Shown here: piece after piece, positions 11,791 to 24,922 of the stretch
Position numbering within the stretch: position 1 is the first letter of the stretch
Layout of the letters: every line of letters starts with the position of its first letter
Assembly (NCBI RefSeq): GCF_036850765.1
Contig: NC_089495.1
Span: forward strand, 209,114,347-209,178,346
Length of the DNA stretch: 64,000 nucleotides
DNA from: Saccopteryx bilineata
Taxonomy: Eukaryota > Chordata > Mammalia > Chiroptera > Emballonuridae
Direction: 5' to 3'
Notes under the pieces: generated by a model
What the model saw: only the letters and a program-made list of their open reading frames with translations
Databases searched by the model: none
Told to the model about the DNA's origin: nothing
Position numbers and translations under genes: made by a program

Positions 11791-14021
11791 AAGCAACTGA
11801 AAGCCAGCCGGTTTGGGAGACTTCGTGTCAGCAGGTCGGATCTAGGTTGGGATTAACTGGATGGACCGATGTGAAAAATGTGCAGTCAAGTTCAAAGAGG
11901 TTACGGGCAGCTGTTTGGAAGGAAGACACATGCTTACAAGAGCCACGTGCTAGGAGAGGAAGGGCGTTTCCAGCCAGTTTGCATTCCTGGGGTGTCTCGG
12001 ATTAGGGTCGACTGTAAAGGTGATGGCTCCCCACCGAGTCAGGCGTGGGGGTGCCTGTTCAACACGACCCCCACTCCGGCCGCCGGTGTCTTGGACGGCG
12101 CACCTCCAGTGGCGAGGCATGGCCAGCGCCGCCCCCGGGAACGCCCCGTTAGAGGCTGAGGTGGGCACCGCCTCCTTGCCTCTCCATGGACACCGAGTGT
12201 CTCTCAGCATGTCTGAGCGCTTGCGTGAGACAGGGCGTTCTACAAGGACACAGCTGACCAAGCTCTATGCCAGCTGTCACCACTGCTGCCCGGGACTGGT
12301 GGGGAACCCCTCAGCTCCTGCTCACCCCTCCATCACGGTCTCATGGAGGGCCACACAGCCCACCCCCAGCGGGGGAGGGGGGGTGCTGACAAACGGGCCT
12401 TTGGGACCCATTGCAGGGGATCCGCAGATGGCCATGGCAGCGCAGAACGTGGCCCAGCCTCGCCAGGCCACCCTGTTCTTCCTCAGGAACTGGAAATCTG
12501 GGGTTAGACGTGAGGCCTCCCTTTTACAATATTGGCAGCCAATTCAGATGTCCCTAAAACACCTCTCAGGCCGCACAGAGCAGCCCCTGCTGCGCCGAGG
12601 GCGGCGAGCCCGCTGGCCCCCCCTGATCTCGAGTTCACGGTCCCTGGGCACAGGGCTGGCGCTCTGCTCTTGTCCCCCTGCCCTGCCCTGGACATCCTGC
12701 GACTCCTGCGTAGCTGGCCACTCGAAGGTTGCATTTGCTGTGTGTTCAGCATCCAGAACGTCATCAACCAGCGCTTGGTTCTTGCCGGCGCTTGTTCCTG
12801 CAAGACTTGGTACCGTGAACAGGCACAGAGTGGGGTCCTTGCCCTCTGTGTGGACATGGGGCTCTTGGGAGGTGGCCCTGAGCTGGGTCAGTGGGGCTTC
12901 TCCCGCACAGAGACCTCATCACCCACGCTGGGAATCTCCTCTGAGTTGCTCGTGCAGCGTGATAAGTGGGGCTGCCTGCTGCCCTCTCTCACGGCCTGGC
13001 AGATGGGGTCTCTGTTGGGCCACCCCTTAGCTCCCCAGGCACCAAGCCCTTCGCCGGTACATGGGGGCTTCAGCCACGCTTCACTCCCACCACCCCGCGT
13101 GCTTTCCTGTTCACAGTCAGCACCAGTGGGGCAGGATGTGGCTGGCTCTCTGTGCCATGTCCCCAGGGCCCCAGCAGAGCAAGCATTCTGTAAAGACATG
13201 TTGGATAAAGGCTGAGCCAAGGGTGGTTTCCCCTCAGCTGCTGTCGGTTTCTGGGCTAAGTGAGGACGCTTTAAACCCGTCTGTTAATTAGTAAAACCTA
13301 AAATCCAGCCCCTTGTAAACAGCTGCCCTGTGTTTCTCTGGGGGAGAGGGGTCGAGTGCACGGCCCTTTCCTGACTCCCCACTGAAACCCTCCTGACCAC
13401 GTTGTCCTGAGACCCCATTCGCTCCCCTTTTTGAGGGCTGGGTGCGCAAGGCTTAAGGATGCAGTGAGCCTGGCCTGGGGCCGTGCGGTAGTTCTCAGCA
13501 CAGAGAACAGTGCCCTGAACGCAGAAGCCAAAGGAGAGGGAACCACAGACCCAAGCGCCCTCAGGGAGACGTCCTGCCACTTGAGCTCCGATCTCGTAAC
13601 TGTCAGCCTGGGGGGCAAAGGGGAGGGAGGGGTCTGTGCACCCGCTGGGCTGCAGGGCGCTCACAGGAGCGCAGGGTTCTCATCAGAGGGTCCTGCACAC
13701 TGACATGCTTAGCCCGTCAAGGTCAGGCGGGGAAGCCAGGAAGTAGAGAGAGCCAGGCAGAGGGGCCCGAGTCAGCTGGCCAAGGAGCATGGCCGCATCC
13801 TCTCCCTGGCAACCGGCTCCATTAACCCAGAGGAAGTTCTGGGTCAGTGACTTCTCATCTCCGTTTTCTTTTCATAAAGAAACAGAGAACCCACAACCCC
13901 CTCCCCACAGGACAGGATGTTTCACACCAGGGCTGCTGCCTGTGTCAGTGCTCACTCTTGTGTGCAGTGCAGGGTCACCCACTGGTCAGCGCCTCTGCCC
14001 CCCCAATTCTGCCTGTGTGTG
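11791..14021. other. Unique sequence, no gene seen; possible MIR or L2 tail
   Basis: Open frames of 227 and 336 codons at 12020-13215 overlap in different frames and show no protein similarity I can recognise. At 13175-13225 the text AGCAAGCATTCTGTAAAGACATG (split here as AGCAAGCATTC and TGTAAAGACATG) recalls the tail of MIR or L2 elements, weakly. Confidence 0.5.
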
Positions 14022-14132
14022 CACAACATGTGTGCCTGTCTGTGTGTCTGCGTTTGAATGCATGTGTGTTGGTGTATGAGTGCATGTGCACATCTGTGTG
14101 CGTGAGTGTGCACATGTGTGCACCTGTGAAGG
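14022..14132. repeat. Degenerate (TG)n tract
   Basis: TGTGTG words with CATG and GCA interruptions, an imperfect alternating purine-pyrimidine microsatellite. Confidence 0.75.
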
Positions 14133-14189
14133 AGCTCCCCACTTCCCTCCCTGGGAAAACCCGCAGTAAAATGCACGCAGGTCCAAGTG

Positions 14190-15090
14190 CTGGGTTCTCT
14201 GGTGGTGAAAACTCCATCACTGACGCATGTGCGGATGGCCCTCCGCGGAGGCGGCTTCAGAGGGCTCGGCGGGACCTCTGTTCCGCCCCACACAGGGCAC
14301 ATGAAGCCAGCAGCGCACCCCTGGCCCGAGCAGCCCCTCCTTCCTGGGAAGGGCTTCGGAGCCACCGTGTCCTTTCCCCGCGCTGCCCCCCCCCGCCGTG
14401 GGGAGCCCGGCAGAGGCAGGCAGGACGGGCAAAGGCTCCGTGTGGCGCTAACTGCTCCCCTCCGAGTCTGCCGCACGTCTTGATGAAAGCAGGCTGTGAT
14501 GGGGCGAAATCAAAACCCGAGCCCGGCGACGCCGCCCCCCCCCCCCCCGCCCCCGCCACAAGATGACACTGCGGAGGAAGAGGCCTTGGAAGGAAGCGCT
14601 CTGTTGAGTAATTAGCGGTAATAAGCTCAGATAAGACAACTCATCAAACAGCTCCTCTGGAAGGGACATGAACGGAGACCACGGCTTTCTGGAAGGAACA
14701 ACAAATAACGTCGGAAAGCTGAACTCGGAGGCTCCCAGCGGGATTCTGGTCTAAGCAGAGGGCACTGCCCCACGAGTTCCCTCCAAACCGAACCCACACT
14801 GCGCCAGAGGCGTGAAATCCGGGTTCGGGCGCCCGAGACAGTCTCCCCCTGGAGTCGGAGTCTGGGGGAGGGCGCGGCCCATGAGCTCCGGATTTGTTAG
14901 GGAGCGCGAGGAACCGAAGTGCACCCCGAACGCGAACGCGCAGGGTCCCGGGCCGGCACACCCGAGTTGTGAGAAGATGAACGGTGAGCTCCTGACCCTG
15001 GGGGGCCGCTCAGAGCGCGGGGACTGGGAGGGAGTGGGAGGGACCCGGCAGTGGAGGAAGCAGCAGAGGAGCCCGCAGGCCGGGCCAGGC
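14190..15090. promoter_or_regulatory. CpG-rich block, possible weak CpG island
   Basis: CpG dinucleotides are frequent (for example CCTCCGCGGAGGCGGC near 14239, GGCGACGCCGCC near 14524, CGAACGCGAACGCG near 14928), and a C15-like run lies at about 14533-14550. A less GC-rich gap with GAGTAATTAGCGGTAATAAG sits at about 14603-14622. No promoter element or exon can be assigned. It could be a CpG island of an unseen transcript or simply GC-rich DNA. Confidence 0.35.
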
Positions 15091-16754
15091 GCGTGACCAT
15101 GCAGGTGGGCGCTGCTGGAAACAGCTGGGCCAGGGGTTGAGTCCCGCCCCCACCTGTCACTCATTCCCGGCAGTGGTGGCTTATAACTCTGCCCAAGTGC
15201 TCGCGCTCAAGTGTACCGTGGTTGCGGCTGCGTGATGAACACCGTGAGGCGAGTCCACTCGGGAAGTCACAGGGCAAAGAGGCCGTCCAGGGAGGGCTCC
15301 GGGGGGGGGGAGGGAGGTCAGAAGGACAAGGACGGTCCCCAGGGCTCCGCTCAGATGGTGAAGGCTGTGGTTTCTGCATTTAACACAAAAACATCTTTAC
15401 AGAGTGTTGAGAAAACCAGAATGATCAAAGGCGTATAAACTCAATTTGAGGGAAGGCTGTTTTGATAAATAAGGACCGCACACGTGTGAAGTGATGATTT
15501 TAAACGTGTAACCGGGAAGAATGCCTGCTGTCTGTTCCTCGCTCAGCACGGGGGTCCATCAAAAGAAACGGACATCAGAGGCAGCAAGGGGAAGCTGGGT
15601 TAGGGGTGTGCAGGACTTGGGTTCCAAGAATGCGGAGGGGGCATCTGTGGGTGCCGCTCTGACGTCAGCAGGCTGGAGACCGAGGAAGAGAGGTGTGGCC
15701 AGTGTCACAGAGCTCAGGAAGTAGCCATGCTGAGACGGGGGCGCTGCCCGGCGGGCTGGAGGTGGGGAGCCGTCTGTCCTGCTCAGATTCCGAGGGAGGA
15801 GCCCACAGAGCTTCCACCCCATCTGCCTGGAGCGTGGGGCTTGCCTGATGCTCTGGAGACCCTTCTAGACCTTTCTAGAGTCACAAGAGAGTGCACGCAT
15901 GATCTCATGATTGGGTTGGGGCGGGGGGGGGCGGGGAGAAATCATTTTTTAGCTTTTGTGGCTGTCAGTGCTGAGAGAACAGAGGACTTGGGGAAATGGG
16001 AGATGAGCACAGCACTGGGCGTGCTGGTGGGTGTTTGTAAATTGCTACAAGGTGTGATTTTCTGGGTGGGGGGGCGGTGCACACAGCTCTGGCTGTGGGA
16101 GCAGATGAGTCAGACGCATGGCATGTCTCCTCCCCCAGTCTTCACACGTCTGTGGGCTCCGTCCGGAGAAGGAAAATGCTCCCGTTGTAACTAGGCCTCT
16201 GGCAGCCATGTGTGAAGGAGCTTGTCCTGATTCCTTTCTTGCGTGGACAGCCCCTGAACAGCAGGTGATGGGCAACTCTAGCATAGGGGGTGGGGGGTGG
16301 GGAACAGGGTCCCAGACCAGAGAATGGTGCAGGTGTGATGTCAGGGGTTGGGGGGGACTCTGCACCTGTTCATGCTTCCGTGTGCTGAGCCACCTAGCAC
16401 CCCAGGCCCCTGGCACTGAGCTCCGGGCACACGGAGGGCGTGCTGTGCTATGTCCCATGCCTTCAGGGAACTCACGCCTCTGAGAGAAACAGATGGGGAC
16501 AGGTGTGACATGCACAGGACAGGAACGAGCTGGCGGAGAGCATGGCTCTGTTCTCCAAGGCTGGGGCACCCCGGGGCCTTCACGCCTCTTGTGGCCATGT
16601 CCCTCCCTGGGAGTGGCAGGCCTCTGATCCCATATCTGCCACTGTTTCAACCAAGACCTCAAAGGGCAGAGGCCATCAGTGGGCGCTAAGTCCTGAGGAA
16701 GGGTTGGGACTGACGTGGCCAGCCAGGGTCTGCGACAGAGCGTCCCTGAGAGTG
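15091..16754. other. Unique sequence, no gene seen
   Basis: Several G runs (15301-15310, 15921-15937, 16287-16300) but no repeat family or exon that I can support. Confidence 0.55.
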
Positions 16755-16915
16755 TTTCAGTACCGATGACATTGCTGGCTTTGTACATGACCCGTTGGTA
16801 GATGTTTACAATATTGTTTTTTGCAGAAACCTTAGTGAGAAGGCAATTTTTCCCCGTCGCGTGGATATTAAGCTCTCTAATGAGCGTGCACAAAATGACT
16901 CCATAAAACTTGGGT
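16755..16915. promoter_or_regulatory. Candidate conserved non-coding element
   Basis: An AT-richer unique block including TTTACAATATTGTTTTTTGC, GGATATTAAGCTCTCTAATG and CATAAAACTT. No repeat family is recognised. The call rests on composition alone. Confidence 0.22.
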
Positions 16916-19900
16916 CTGGAGCAGGCTGGGGCACGGCACTCTGTGAAGGTTGTGAGAGTTCAGGTAACGGACAAGCCACCTCCTGTCACTGTGGGGACAG
17001 AATAGTACCTGCCGTCTGTCCTTTTTCTCTCTCTGCTCGGCCTCCGTCTGTCCTCCCTGGGATGGGCCGTACTGGCTAGTGGTCACAAACAGGCTTCCTG
17101 GGGGCGGGTGGGAATGCATGGCTTGTTTTTTTTCTGTTTTTTTATTTGGAAGCCTGCCTACTTTTTAATTGGCCTTGCTGTTAATGAATGGATTCGTTCT
17201 GTGTGGAGCGAGCGGGCTGGGCGTTGGAGCGTGTAATCGGATGGCAGCCTGGTGCCTGGAGCCCACAGAGGCCTTGGGCACTGGTCTGATTGGTTTGGCC
17301 CTTGGCTGTGCAGGGCTTGGCAGGGATGGTGGGGAGAGAAGGTGGGTACCCTCGGTGTGGAGGTCATGGGCCATTTACCCCCTTCCTGCGTCTCCAGGAA
17401 GGCCAGCATGGGGCCCTGCGGTCCTGGGGCCAGTGGGGAGCTGGAGGCTCTTCTGGGACAGCCCGTATCCAGCAGGCACTCAGTGAACACTTCCTCCCTC
17501 CCACTGGGACCTGGGAGCCCTGTGGGCGCGTTTCTCCCTGGCGGCCCCCCGAGCAGCTGCGCAAGGCCAGCAGGCTGCTGGTCGTGGAGGGGGACCGTCC
17601 ACTCACCTCCAGACTGCCCATGCCCTTGGTCTTTCTGGGGCCTCTCAGCCCTGGCTTCTTCTGCATTAGGACAACAGTCCCCCCAAGGGGTGCCCACGCC
17701 TCCAGGAGAGCATGCCAGCCCCCAGCTCTGCCCCGGTTCTGCCCTGGAGAACGGACCACCAAGTTCCTCTGGGACCCAGGGTATGCCCGGAGCAGCACGG
17801 AGCTGAGCTCCTGAGATTTGGGAGCACAGAAAACGGGGGTCTCTGTGGTGCTGGGGCACATCTGGAAGGCAGATTTTGAGTGGGCAATCTTCTTCAGGGG
17901 TGGGAGCACCCTCCCCCTCCCCGTGCCCCTCCGCCCATGCCCAGCCAAACATGCTGTTGTTGTTTGGAAAACATTCGCCATGCCCCCTCTCGCCTGTGAG
18001 GCTGACTCAGAGGTGGTGTCTGGTCTGCGGGCGGGCAGCTGGTGTTTGTAAACACGGCACCCTCCTCGGGCAAGAGGAACCCTCTCCACGTGTGCCCAGG
18101 TTTCAGGAACTGTGCCTCTGTGTTCGGGTCTGCGGCTGTTGGTCCCCGTCCGTGATCCACTCTCCTTCTCTGCCGCTTTTTGCCAGGGGCGTGTTTCAGC
18201 CCCGGAGTCAGCACATGGCCACATCCTCGGAGAGCCAGACAGCACCTCCTCCCCACGGCCTGTCCCTTGTATGTGACTGTCCTGAAGTCACAGGGTGGTG
18301 GCGTGGCACGGGTCACAAGCAGACGCAGCAGTGGCACATGAGGGTCGGGCCCCTGCCCTCCCGCCGGGTCCTGCATCCCGAGGGAACCCGTGCCCGTGTG
18401 TTCGTTCAGTGTGGCCTTGCTGGGCTCTGGGGCTTTGTAGGCTCCAGGGCTTGGCAGCTGCAGTCGCCGTGAACGTGCTCGTAGAAGCATCTCAGCGGTT
18501 TTGCTCAGTCTGGAAGATGCAGGTCCCTCCCCAGAGATGTGGTGCAGCAGTCCCCAAGCCTGACTGGACCTCTGGCACCTCGAGGACGCCCATGGGTCAC
18601 TGGAACCTGAGGTGGTGCCACTTCTGCAGGACCCACGGGCCAGGCCTGTCACACCCGTGCCCACCAGGTGGCCAGGGACCAGCTTAGTCTCAGATGAGGA
18701 GGAGAAAACCTTGTCTCCAGGTTACGCCAGGAGGGGGGATGGCCACTCAGAAGCAGCGGCCCAAGCTCAGTGACGAGTGTGGTGTGGATGTGAGCGCGCT
18801 GGGAGGGGTCCCGGGAGGGGAGGGCATCAGTGGTGGGTCGCTGTGGGGCAGGCTCGGCTTGGACCTGGCGGGAAGGAAGGCCAGCTCGCCCAGTCTGGAG
18901 GGGAGGTGCCAGCACAGGCGTAAAGGACAAGCCCGGGGCCAGGCCAGAGAGAGCAGGTGGGCGAGGACATGGAGCAGGGGCGTGGACTGGGCACAGCGGT
19001 CATGAAGACTCCCGTCTGGGGCGGAGTGTTGACCAGTCGTGGGGGAAAGGCGGCCTCGGACCGTGCCGCTGCCAGTGTGCTCTTCCCACCAGGGGTGTCT
19101 GGCGTCACACCTTCCTCCCACCCCATCTCAGACTGGCACTGTGTTTGCCATCTGTCTTCGCCCCAGCCCTCCCTCAGCAGGCCCGGGGGGAGGGCGCCCG
19201 TCTTCCCGTCTCACTGGCGAAGGACACGGGCTCAGGGACGTGGTGAGACTACTGAGCCACCTGGACACACCCCAAAGCCCAGATCACAGGCAGGGTGGGG
19301 CCCCCACGCTAGTCCGCTCCCTGGCTGGGCCCTTGGCGGACATCACCCGCAGCCCTCTGGGTAGTTCCGACACAGACGGGCACAGTTCCTGAGTCGAAAG
19401 CCTGTGTCACACGCCTGCAGGACGTGTCCCTCGTCCCCACTGGTGACACCAGTGACACCAGTCAGCAGCTGGGAGCTGTCGGGCAGCCGGAGTGCGGATG
19501 CACGCCCACCACCAGTGCGTGATGGACGCCGCCGTCGCTCAGGTCTGCGTTGCCAAGGTAACTGGGGATTTGGAAGGGCTGCCGAGAGACATCTTCTGCA
19601 AGCAGCACTCTGCAGTTAGGGAAGACTTGGAGGCTCGCTCTGAAGCTGAGGAGGCCGGGCGCGCGGGGAAGCATCAGGAAACGTGGCCGCCTTCGGTGGC
19701 ACCCAGCGAGGTGCCCTGGCTTCTCTGCTTCCGCTGGGGGCTCCCAGCCTCTGACGGATCCAGAGGGCCCCGCCCCGTGCTGGAGTGCCAGCTGGTGGTT
19801 GAGCTTGTGTGTGGCCAGGGGTCTCCGTTCGCCTCCCCTCCTGCCCTTGCCCTCCTGTTATCAGCTCCCACTTCCAGCCCAGCTGGACGGCAGGGCCCCC

Positions 19901-20148
19901 CAGCACCAGGCCGCTGTCTCATGCCACGTGCATGAGACAGAGTGGTCATCGAGGTGACCTTCATGTGTCATTGAGATTAGGGGGTGTTGAGATGCCGAGG
20001 ACGGTACTCAGCCCTGGGGCCCCCCATGCTGCCCGGCGTGGAGACGTGTGGCTTTAGCTTCTCCGGTACGTGTAAGGGTGGACTCCATCGCTGTCCCGAA
20101 AGCCATCGCCCCATAAACAGCACTGACCGCACACAGGCTCCTGGAGGC
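16916..20148. other. Unique GC-rich sequence, no gene seen
   Basis: Long open frames (293, 264 and 256 codons at 17158-18664, minus) overlap each other in different frames and have no recognisable domain. A short perfect hairpin, CACTGGTG-A-CACCAGTG, lies at 19438-19454. Confidence 0.5.
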
Positions 20149-20272
20149 CACCTGCTGGGGCACGGGCAAGCCGGGCTTCTGCCCCTCGACTCAGGGAACA
20201 GAGCCACCACCTGCTGGGGCACGGGCAAGCGGGCTTCTGCCCCTTGACTGAGACAGGGAACAGAGCCACCGC
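20149..20272. repeat. Two-copy tandem duplication, about 59 bases
   Basis: CACCTGCTGGGGCACGGGC starts at 20149 and again at 20208. The two copies continue alike through CTTCTGCCCC and GGGAACAGAGCCACC, and differ by a few bases and a 4-base insertion in the second. Confidence 0.85.
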
Positions 20273-22229
20273 CTGGAGGTTTTCTGTAGTGAGCTGGCCG
20301 CTCCGTGTCTGATTTGCTGTGGAGGCCGTGAGCAGGATCCCTAGAAAGAACGACCATGCTAAACTCATGTCAAGCCCCTTTCAAAGCCAGAGGTGTCCCC
20401 GGCTACTCTAGTGACGGTGTCCTGGGTGGCAGGGACCGTGCAGCACCGTGCGTGTGATGCGCCCCCTAGTCCCCGTCGAGTTCTTCGAGTGGCCCCCAAA
20501 CACACATCTGCGGCTCGTGAGGGTGGCTCCTGCGGCTGTGTCGGAAAAGCTGGTCCGTATGGCCTGGTCACGAGGGGACAGGAGGCTCGGACATCCCTTT
20601 GTTTGTGAAGAGCAGTGTGACCGCTTTGCCCTTTAAGGATTTTTTTCTTACGGTCTTGGTTTTGCTCAATCTGAACAGATACGTTTAGAAATCTGAACAA
20701 ACCTGTAGAAAGTGGTTCTAAAGGTTTCATGAGGACTTGGATTTCTTTCCTTTAGAAGCTTGGAAGTGTAGTGTGTTCCCATGGCCCCGGGACAAACCAC
20801 CAAGAACAGGGCCTGAAACCAAGGTGTGGCAGGGCCAGCGCCCTGCAGAGGGCCCCGCAACTCTCCTCCCTGCCCCTCCCAGCTCCGGGTGGCTCCAGCA
20901 GCCCTTGGCTTTTGGCTGCATCACTCTGATCTCTGCCTGTCCTCACATGGCTCTTCTCTGTGTGTCACCCCTGAGTCTCTCTTCTGAGGACACTTGTCAC
21001 TGGATTTAGGGCTCAGCCGGATAATCCAGGATGATCTCTTTATCTCAAGAGTCTCAGTTACACCTGCCAACAGGCTTTTTCCAAACAACGGGTGACACGC
21101 AGGCTCCAGGGAGGTGACGTGGAGGTCCTCACTGAACCCACGAGTGCACAGCTTTGGATCGAGAGATAAGAAGGTGGTTTAGTAGCTTGTGTATAAGCTT
21201 CTTAGTCTGAATAATGACCGAGTTGCAGGGACACTGTGAAGATACTGCAGAGAGGCCTGACTCCCCGTTGTCCCCTGCTGGTCACCTCCAGCACGACTCC
21301 AGCATGGCTGCAGAATCAGAGTTGGCACCATCCACAGATTGTGGGCGTCATTTTCTTTTGTGGGCTTAACTTCAAGTCAGAGAGATGCATGTTTAAATCC
21401 CAGAGCCCTCCCAGCTCCAGGGTTCCAGCCGGTTCTCCACCCATCCTGAGCCCAGGGTTCTGGTCTCCCGCCATGGGAATGCGGGGGGACGGGGACAAGA
21501 AGAGATGAGGCAGAAGCAGAGTGCAAAGGCACCCGCCTGCCGGCACAGTGAGCCTCGCTCCTGTCCGCAGGGGAACGCCAGGTGCAGCTGCGTGCATTTC
21601 GAGGTCCGCTCCCTGGACAGATCTGGAGGTCAGGTAGGGAGTGTGCAAGTGGTTGTGCTGTGAGCACCTTGTCCGGGAACCGTCAGCTGTCACCGTGGAC
21701 ACGTGACACGAGGCGTTGCCGTGATGGGCAGTTAGCTGCGCGCAGCAGTCCTGCACTTCTTGCCGTTAATACCAAGGAGGGCGGGCAGGTGAGAGCCACG
21801 ATCCTCACACTTACTGAAGTTAAGCCAGCGCGCACCTGTGTAGGCAGCTCTCGGAGGGCCTGGAGCCCGTCTGGGCCTCCCCTTTCCCGGTGCCTTCAGA
21901 ATACGTATTTCAGTAAGTGCCCGGCCCCGCCCCATTTTACAGTCATCACCGCCTTGTGCAACCCAAGGTGCAGGGCAGGGTGGCCTGCTCCAGAAAAATG
22001 AGATCAGAGTGCCGCGTTTAAGGGCACTGGTCTGTCCTGATCCTTGGAAGGACCAATGGAACTGGGGGACGTGGGTCCCTGTCCCCCATGGCCCGAGCCC
22101 TGTGCCCGGACGGGCTTTGTTTAAATTCCTGTGGCCGGTTTTAGAGGTTACTGTCAACTTTCAAGAATGTGTCCATGTAAAGAAAAGCCACAGGTAGGAG
22201 GTAGGCGTCGCTCGGAGTGAGGACACATC
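20273..22229. other. Unique sequence, no gene seen
   Basis: No exon or recognisable repeat. The stretch 20630-20770 is AT-richer and contains plain T runs. Confidence 0.5.
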
Positions 22230-22600
22230 GTTCCAAGAAAATCAGACAATAATTGGCCTTTATTTAAGGGGAGACTGAACACAGATAAGGACGGTGTAGG
22301 TAATTTTGTTGCAGACTTTTTTTCCTTCTTATTGCACAAGCTAATTTGATATTGTCCTGGGAAGCCGTCCCTTTGAATATTCAACAAAAGCAGCAATGCT
22401 CAGGGAGAGGTGGCACGAAGGCTATTATTTCTGCATAATTCATACCCGGTGACAGCCGCCCACCTCCCTCCATCACACCTGTACGGGGCGGGGGGCTGCT
22501 GGGAGCTTCCTGTCTCGTTAAGCTATTTATTCATTGTAATGAATGATTTCGCCGTGCTGCATTAATGTTACGCCAAACTGAACCACTAAGAAAATCCATC
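22230..22600. promoter_or_regulatory. Candidate conserved non-coding element
   Basis: An AT-rich block without repeat signature: CAATAATTGGCC (SOX/homeodomain-like) near 22247, GGTAATTTTGTTGC near 22298, AGCTAATTTGATATTGTC near 22340, TTTCTGCATAATTC near 22428 and CATTGTAATGAATGATT near 22532. Density of TAAT-type cores suggests a developmental enhancer; conservation is untested. Confidence 0.33.
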
Positions 22601-23930
22601 TCACTGGACAGATTTCCATGTTTACAGCCAAAGGAACGCCTTCCCCACCACCTCGATGGTTGCACGCGCACCGCGTGCAGGCTGGGCGCTGTCTCCATTG
22701 GATCCCCGGTTCCCGGGCCGCTCCCGGACGGAGCCGCGGCCATCTCACCGACTCCGTGTGTCTGTGGACAGGTGTGCTACCCAGTTCGCACAGACCCGTT
22801 TGTAATGTGGGGGCTCCTGTTCCCAGGCTTCCCCGCCCACCCCTCTCAGCCCTTCTCCAGTGCCACCAGGGTGTTGTTGACGAGTCGCAAAGCGAGAAGA
22901 GCGTGTCCTGGAGGAGGAGGGAAGGCGTTCCAGTGAAAAGCTGTCATCCACAGGCCCAGGTCCCGTCACGTGATACACATTTTAAAGACCATCTGAACTG
23001 TTCATCGGCTCACTGTGGGCCGCCCGCATAGCTGCTACAACTTGGGGGTTCTTTAACAGCTAGAAAAGGGGGTGTGGGCCCACCGCAGCTTTGGCGATGG
23101 GGACGTCTGGGTTTCTGCGGAGCACTGTGGCCCCTGGGCTCTGTTCCATCAGAGCTGCCTCTCCTGGCCCCGCGTAAGAAGCCGTCAGCAACAGCGCGAG
23201 GAGGGCCGGAGGTGGGCGCGTGTCGTGGGAACCCTGGAATGTCATCCTTCATAATCTAGCAATTATTTGAAAATGACGAACCATGCTGGGTGCATCGTCA
23301 CCATCTGAGCATGGCAGATGGAGATTCAGAGTGGTTCTCTGCGAGGGGACAGCGAGGTGGGCCCAGGGACACAGCGAAAGCGGGGACAGACCAGAGACCT
23401 GCTCAGGCAGCAGCCGGCGTGATGGCCTCGGGCAGCCCAAGCCCTCCCTCGTTTGCCTTTCATAGAAGTCTCAGTGTCCTGTCGCCAAGGTCACTAGGAC
23501 ACATGTGACTGACGCTCCCTACGAGCCCCTGCAGATTTTACAGATGACGTCACCAGGGCCCGACCAGGAACTCGGGCTTTGAAAATTTAAGGAAGGAAAG
23601 CACGTTCTTTGGGAGGAAAGCAAATGCAGAAAATTGTAGACAATTATTCCGGGCTTGTTTTAGACGGTGTGGAAATTAGTCCATCACACACAACCCAGGA
23701 GTTTGCCATAAACAAAAACATCCACTTAGCAAGAGCCGTTTTGGCTCTAGAGGAGTAGAAATAAATGGCGGGGAAAGTCTGCACTCCTGCCCCACAGCCT
23801 GTGCTGGGCACCTTGTCCCTGTTCGAGAGGACTCAAAACTCAGAAAAGGGGCAGATGGTACGAAGGGTGGGTCCAGCCCCCATCCGTAGGGCCTTTACCT
23901 CAGAAAGTTTCACTTTGAAAACTTGAGCCA
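22601..23930. other. Unique sequence, no gene seen
   Basis: A short MIR-like string (ATTTTACAGATGACG) appears near 23534 but is too short to call. No exon is recognisable. Confidence 0.5.
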
Positions 23931-24214
23931 GCCACCCATCCATTCATCTATCATCCATCCATCTACCCATCATCCATCTACCCATCATCCATCCATCCAT
24001 CCATCCATTCATCCACCTACCCATCTATCTACCCATCCACCTACCCACCCTTCCATCCACCCATCCATTCATCCATCCATCATCCATCCATCCACCCATC
24101 CATCCATTATCCATCCATCATCTATCCATCATCCATCCATCATCCATCCATCCATCCATCCATCCATCATCTGTCCATCATTTTATCCATCCATCATCTT
24201 TCCATCCATCCACC
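23931..24214. repeat. (TCCA)n microsatellite, imperfect
   Basis: CCATCCAT words with CATT, CACC and ATCATC interruptions over about 284 bases. Frames encode runs of His, Pro, Ser and Ile and are not genes. The same motif recurs at 38241 and, in reverse, at 43177. Confidence 0.95.
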
Positions 24215-24396
24215 TCCCACAATTCAAGTTGTTAACTTGTTATTCTTTTTCCCACTTGGCCTTTACACAATCAGGTAACGGGAAAACCTCAACCAGACAA
24301 TGTCTTTCCAAGAACTCTTAAAAATCAATATTACAAGCAGAAATGTGGGATATCTAATCTCTATGGCCAAATTTTTCATTTGATTAGAAACATATT
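24215..24396. other. Short unique spacer
   Basis: AT-rich unique sequence between the TCCA array and a possible DNA transposon. Confidence 0.5.
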
Positions 24397-24867
24397 CAGG
24401 GGGTCCTTGGACTGCAACAATCTTAACGTATGATGCTTTGAGTTTACAACCCTCACTCTCATAAAAACTTACAAAAATTGAGACGTGCGTGTTTCAGGTC
24501 ATGCGTTAGCAACATATTTAAACGGACTCCACGGGAGACTGGCTGTGTGGCAGAAGAACACGCAGTGACGCGGCGTATGAGCGAGGGAGATGGCGTCCCC
24601 CCGTGCGCTCAGCTCCACCAGTTTGGACGTTAGAAGTGCAGCTGTCCGTCCGTGTTGCTTTGTCACTTCGGCTGTCACTGCCGTACAGCGCACAGCACAG
24701 CCTGTGTATGTCCTTCTCCTTCTCTGAGGCTGCGCTGTGTTTCTGTGTTCTCGATGATGATGTTACAACTGTGTTAGGCTAGGGTGTGTTTCAGCTTACA
24801 CCAAAATCCGGGCCACGTCACTGTCGTAGGAACGGAACTATGTCACATGTACCCCGAGGACCCCATA
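24397..24867. mobile_element. Possible ancient Tigger-like (TcMar) DNA transposon remnant
   Basis: The left end reads GGGGGTCCTTGGACTGC with TTAACGTATGATGCTTTGAG inside, and the right end, reversed, reads GGGGTCCTCGGGGTAC with GTTCCGTTCCTACGACAG inside. Strings of this kind (a 'GGTCCTCG' terminus next to 'cgtatgatg' or 'gttccgttcctacg') are typical of old pogo/Tigger non-autonomous elements. Terminal similarity is only about 12 bases, so boundaries and family are uncertain. Confidence 0.4.
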
Positions 24868-24922
24868 TGTCTTTTGGCGAGGGTTGTTTTCATTGTAATG
24901 AGTGGGTGTCTCTGTCACCTCT

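Noticed and set aside
12020..13215. 336- and 227-codon plus-strand frames considered as possible exons
   Set aside because: They overlap in different frames, lack any domain, and are in GC-rich DNA where chance frames are long.
19438..19454. Perfect 8-base hairpin
   Set aside because: Short, with no terminator-like or RNA-gene context; expected by chance in 64 kb.
23931..24214. CRISPR-like regular repeats
   Set aside because: TCCA microsatellite without spacers, in a mammalian genome.
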